A stretch of DNA of 13,816 nt. Source: JBGTCY01 sp041748615 (GTDB lineage: Bacteria; Bacteroidota; Bacteroidia; Chitinophagales; CAIOSU01). Under the pieces are notes generated by a model, which was given only the letters and a program-made list of their open reading frames with translations, was not told the DNA's origin and searched no databases. Location: assembly GCA_041748615.1 (NCBI GenBank), contig JBGTCY010000269.1, positions 1-13,816 of the forward strand, read 5' to 3'. A program made the position numbers and the translations under genes. Positions 13,815-13,816 of this stretch are shown one piece after another (position 1 is the first letter of the stretch; each line of letters opens with the position of its first letter).

Positions 13815-13816
13815 CG

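Overview
This is a chromosomal fragment from a member of the Bacteroidota, probably an environmental chitinophagal or saprospiral-type lineage. The evidence is indirect but consistent. Starts lack clear Shine-Dalgarno sequences, and several upstream regions carry TAnnTTTG-like -7 elements. There is a secreted Kazal-like plus PKD protein, lipoproteins whose lipobox Cys is followed by Lys or Gly, and an ExbB / small membrane protein / ExbD / ExbD cluster. No phage, transposase, CRISPR array or rRNA gene is visible.

Left part (1-3541): the N-terminal end of a secreted Kazal-like/PKD protein (- strand, cut by the window edge), then glnS (- strand), divergent from tatD (+ strand). The end of tatD lies in a nested inverted-repeat element, followed by a promoter-like site and tRNA-Ser(GGA).

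Middle (3608-10358, all + strand): a proton-channel operon (ExbB-like, three-helix membrane protein, two ExbD-like proteins) that should energise outer-membrane transport, although no TonB gene is in view. Next come a J-domain/TM/TPR protein, a secreted protein of unknown function ending at a rho-independent terminator, a lipoprotein alpha/beta hydrolase, a palindromic intergenic repeat, and a CoA-pyrophosphatase-type Nudix hydrolase. The 289-base gap 6990-7278 holds only a weak promoter candidate. The 240-base gap 9482-9722 holds the palindrome.

Right part (10362-13816, all - strand): a YHS-domain lipoprotein converges on the Nudix gene, with one hairpin covering both stop codons. Upstream of it lie two secreted proteins of unknown function, one with six tandem 18-residue repeats, then a YihX-type HAD phosphatase directly behind a CAT-anticodon tRNA (probably tRNA-Ile2). 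The edge holds an SxtJ-family membrane protein and a 50-residue DUF5989-type protein. That pair usually accompanies a carbamoyltransferase, which would lie just beyond the right edge.

The genes are mostly housekeeping and envelope functions. The least explained items are the tandem-repeat secreted protein and its partner, the extra membrane protein inside the exb operon, the J-TM-TPR protein, and the nested inverted repeat at the tatD end.
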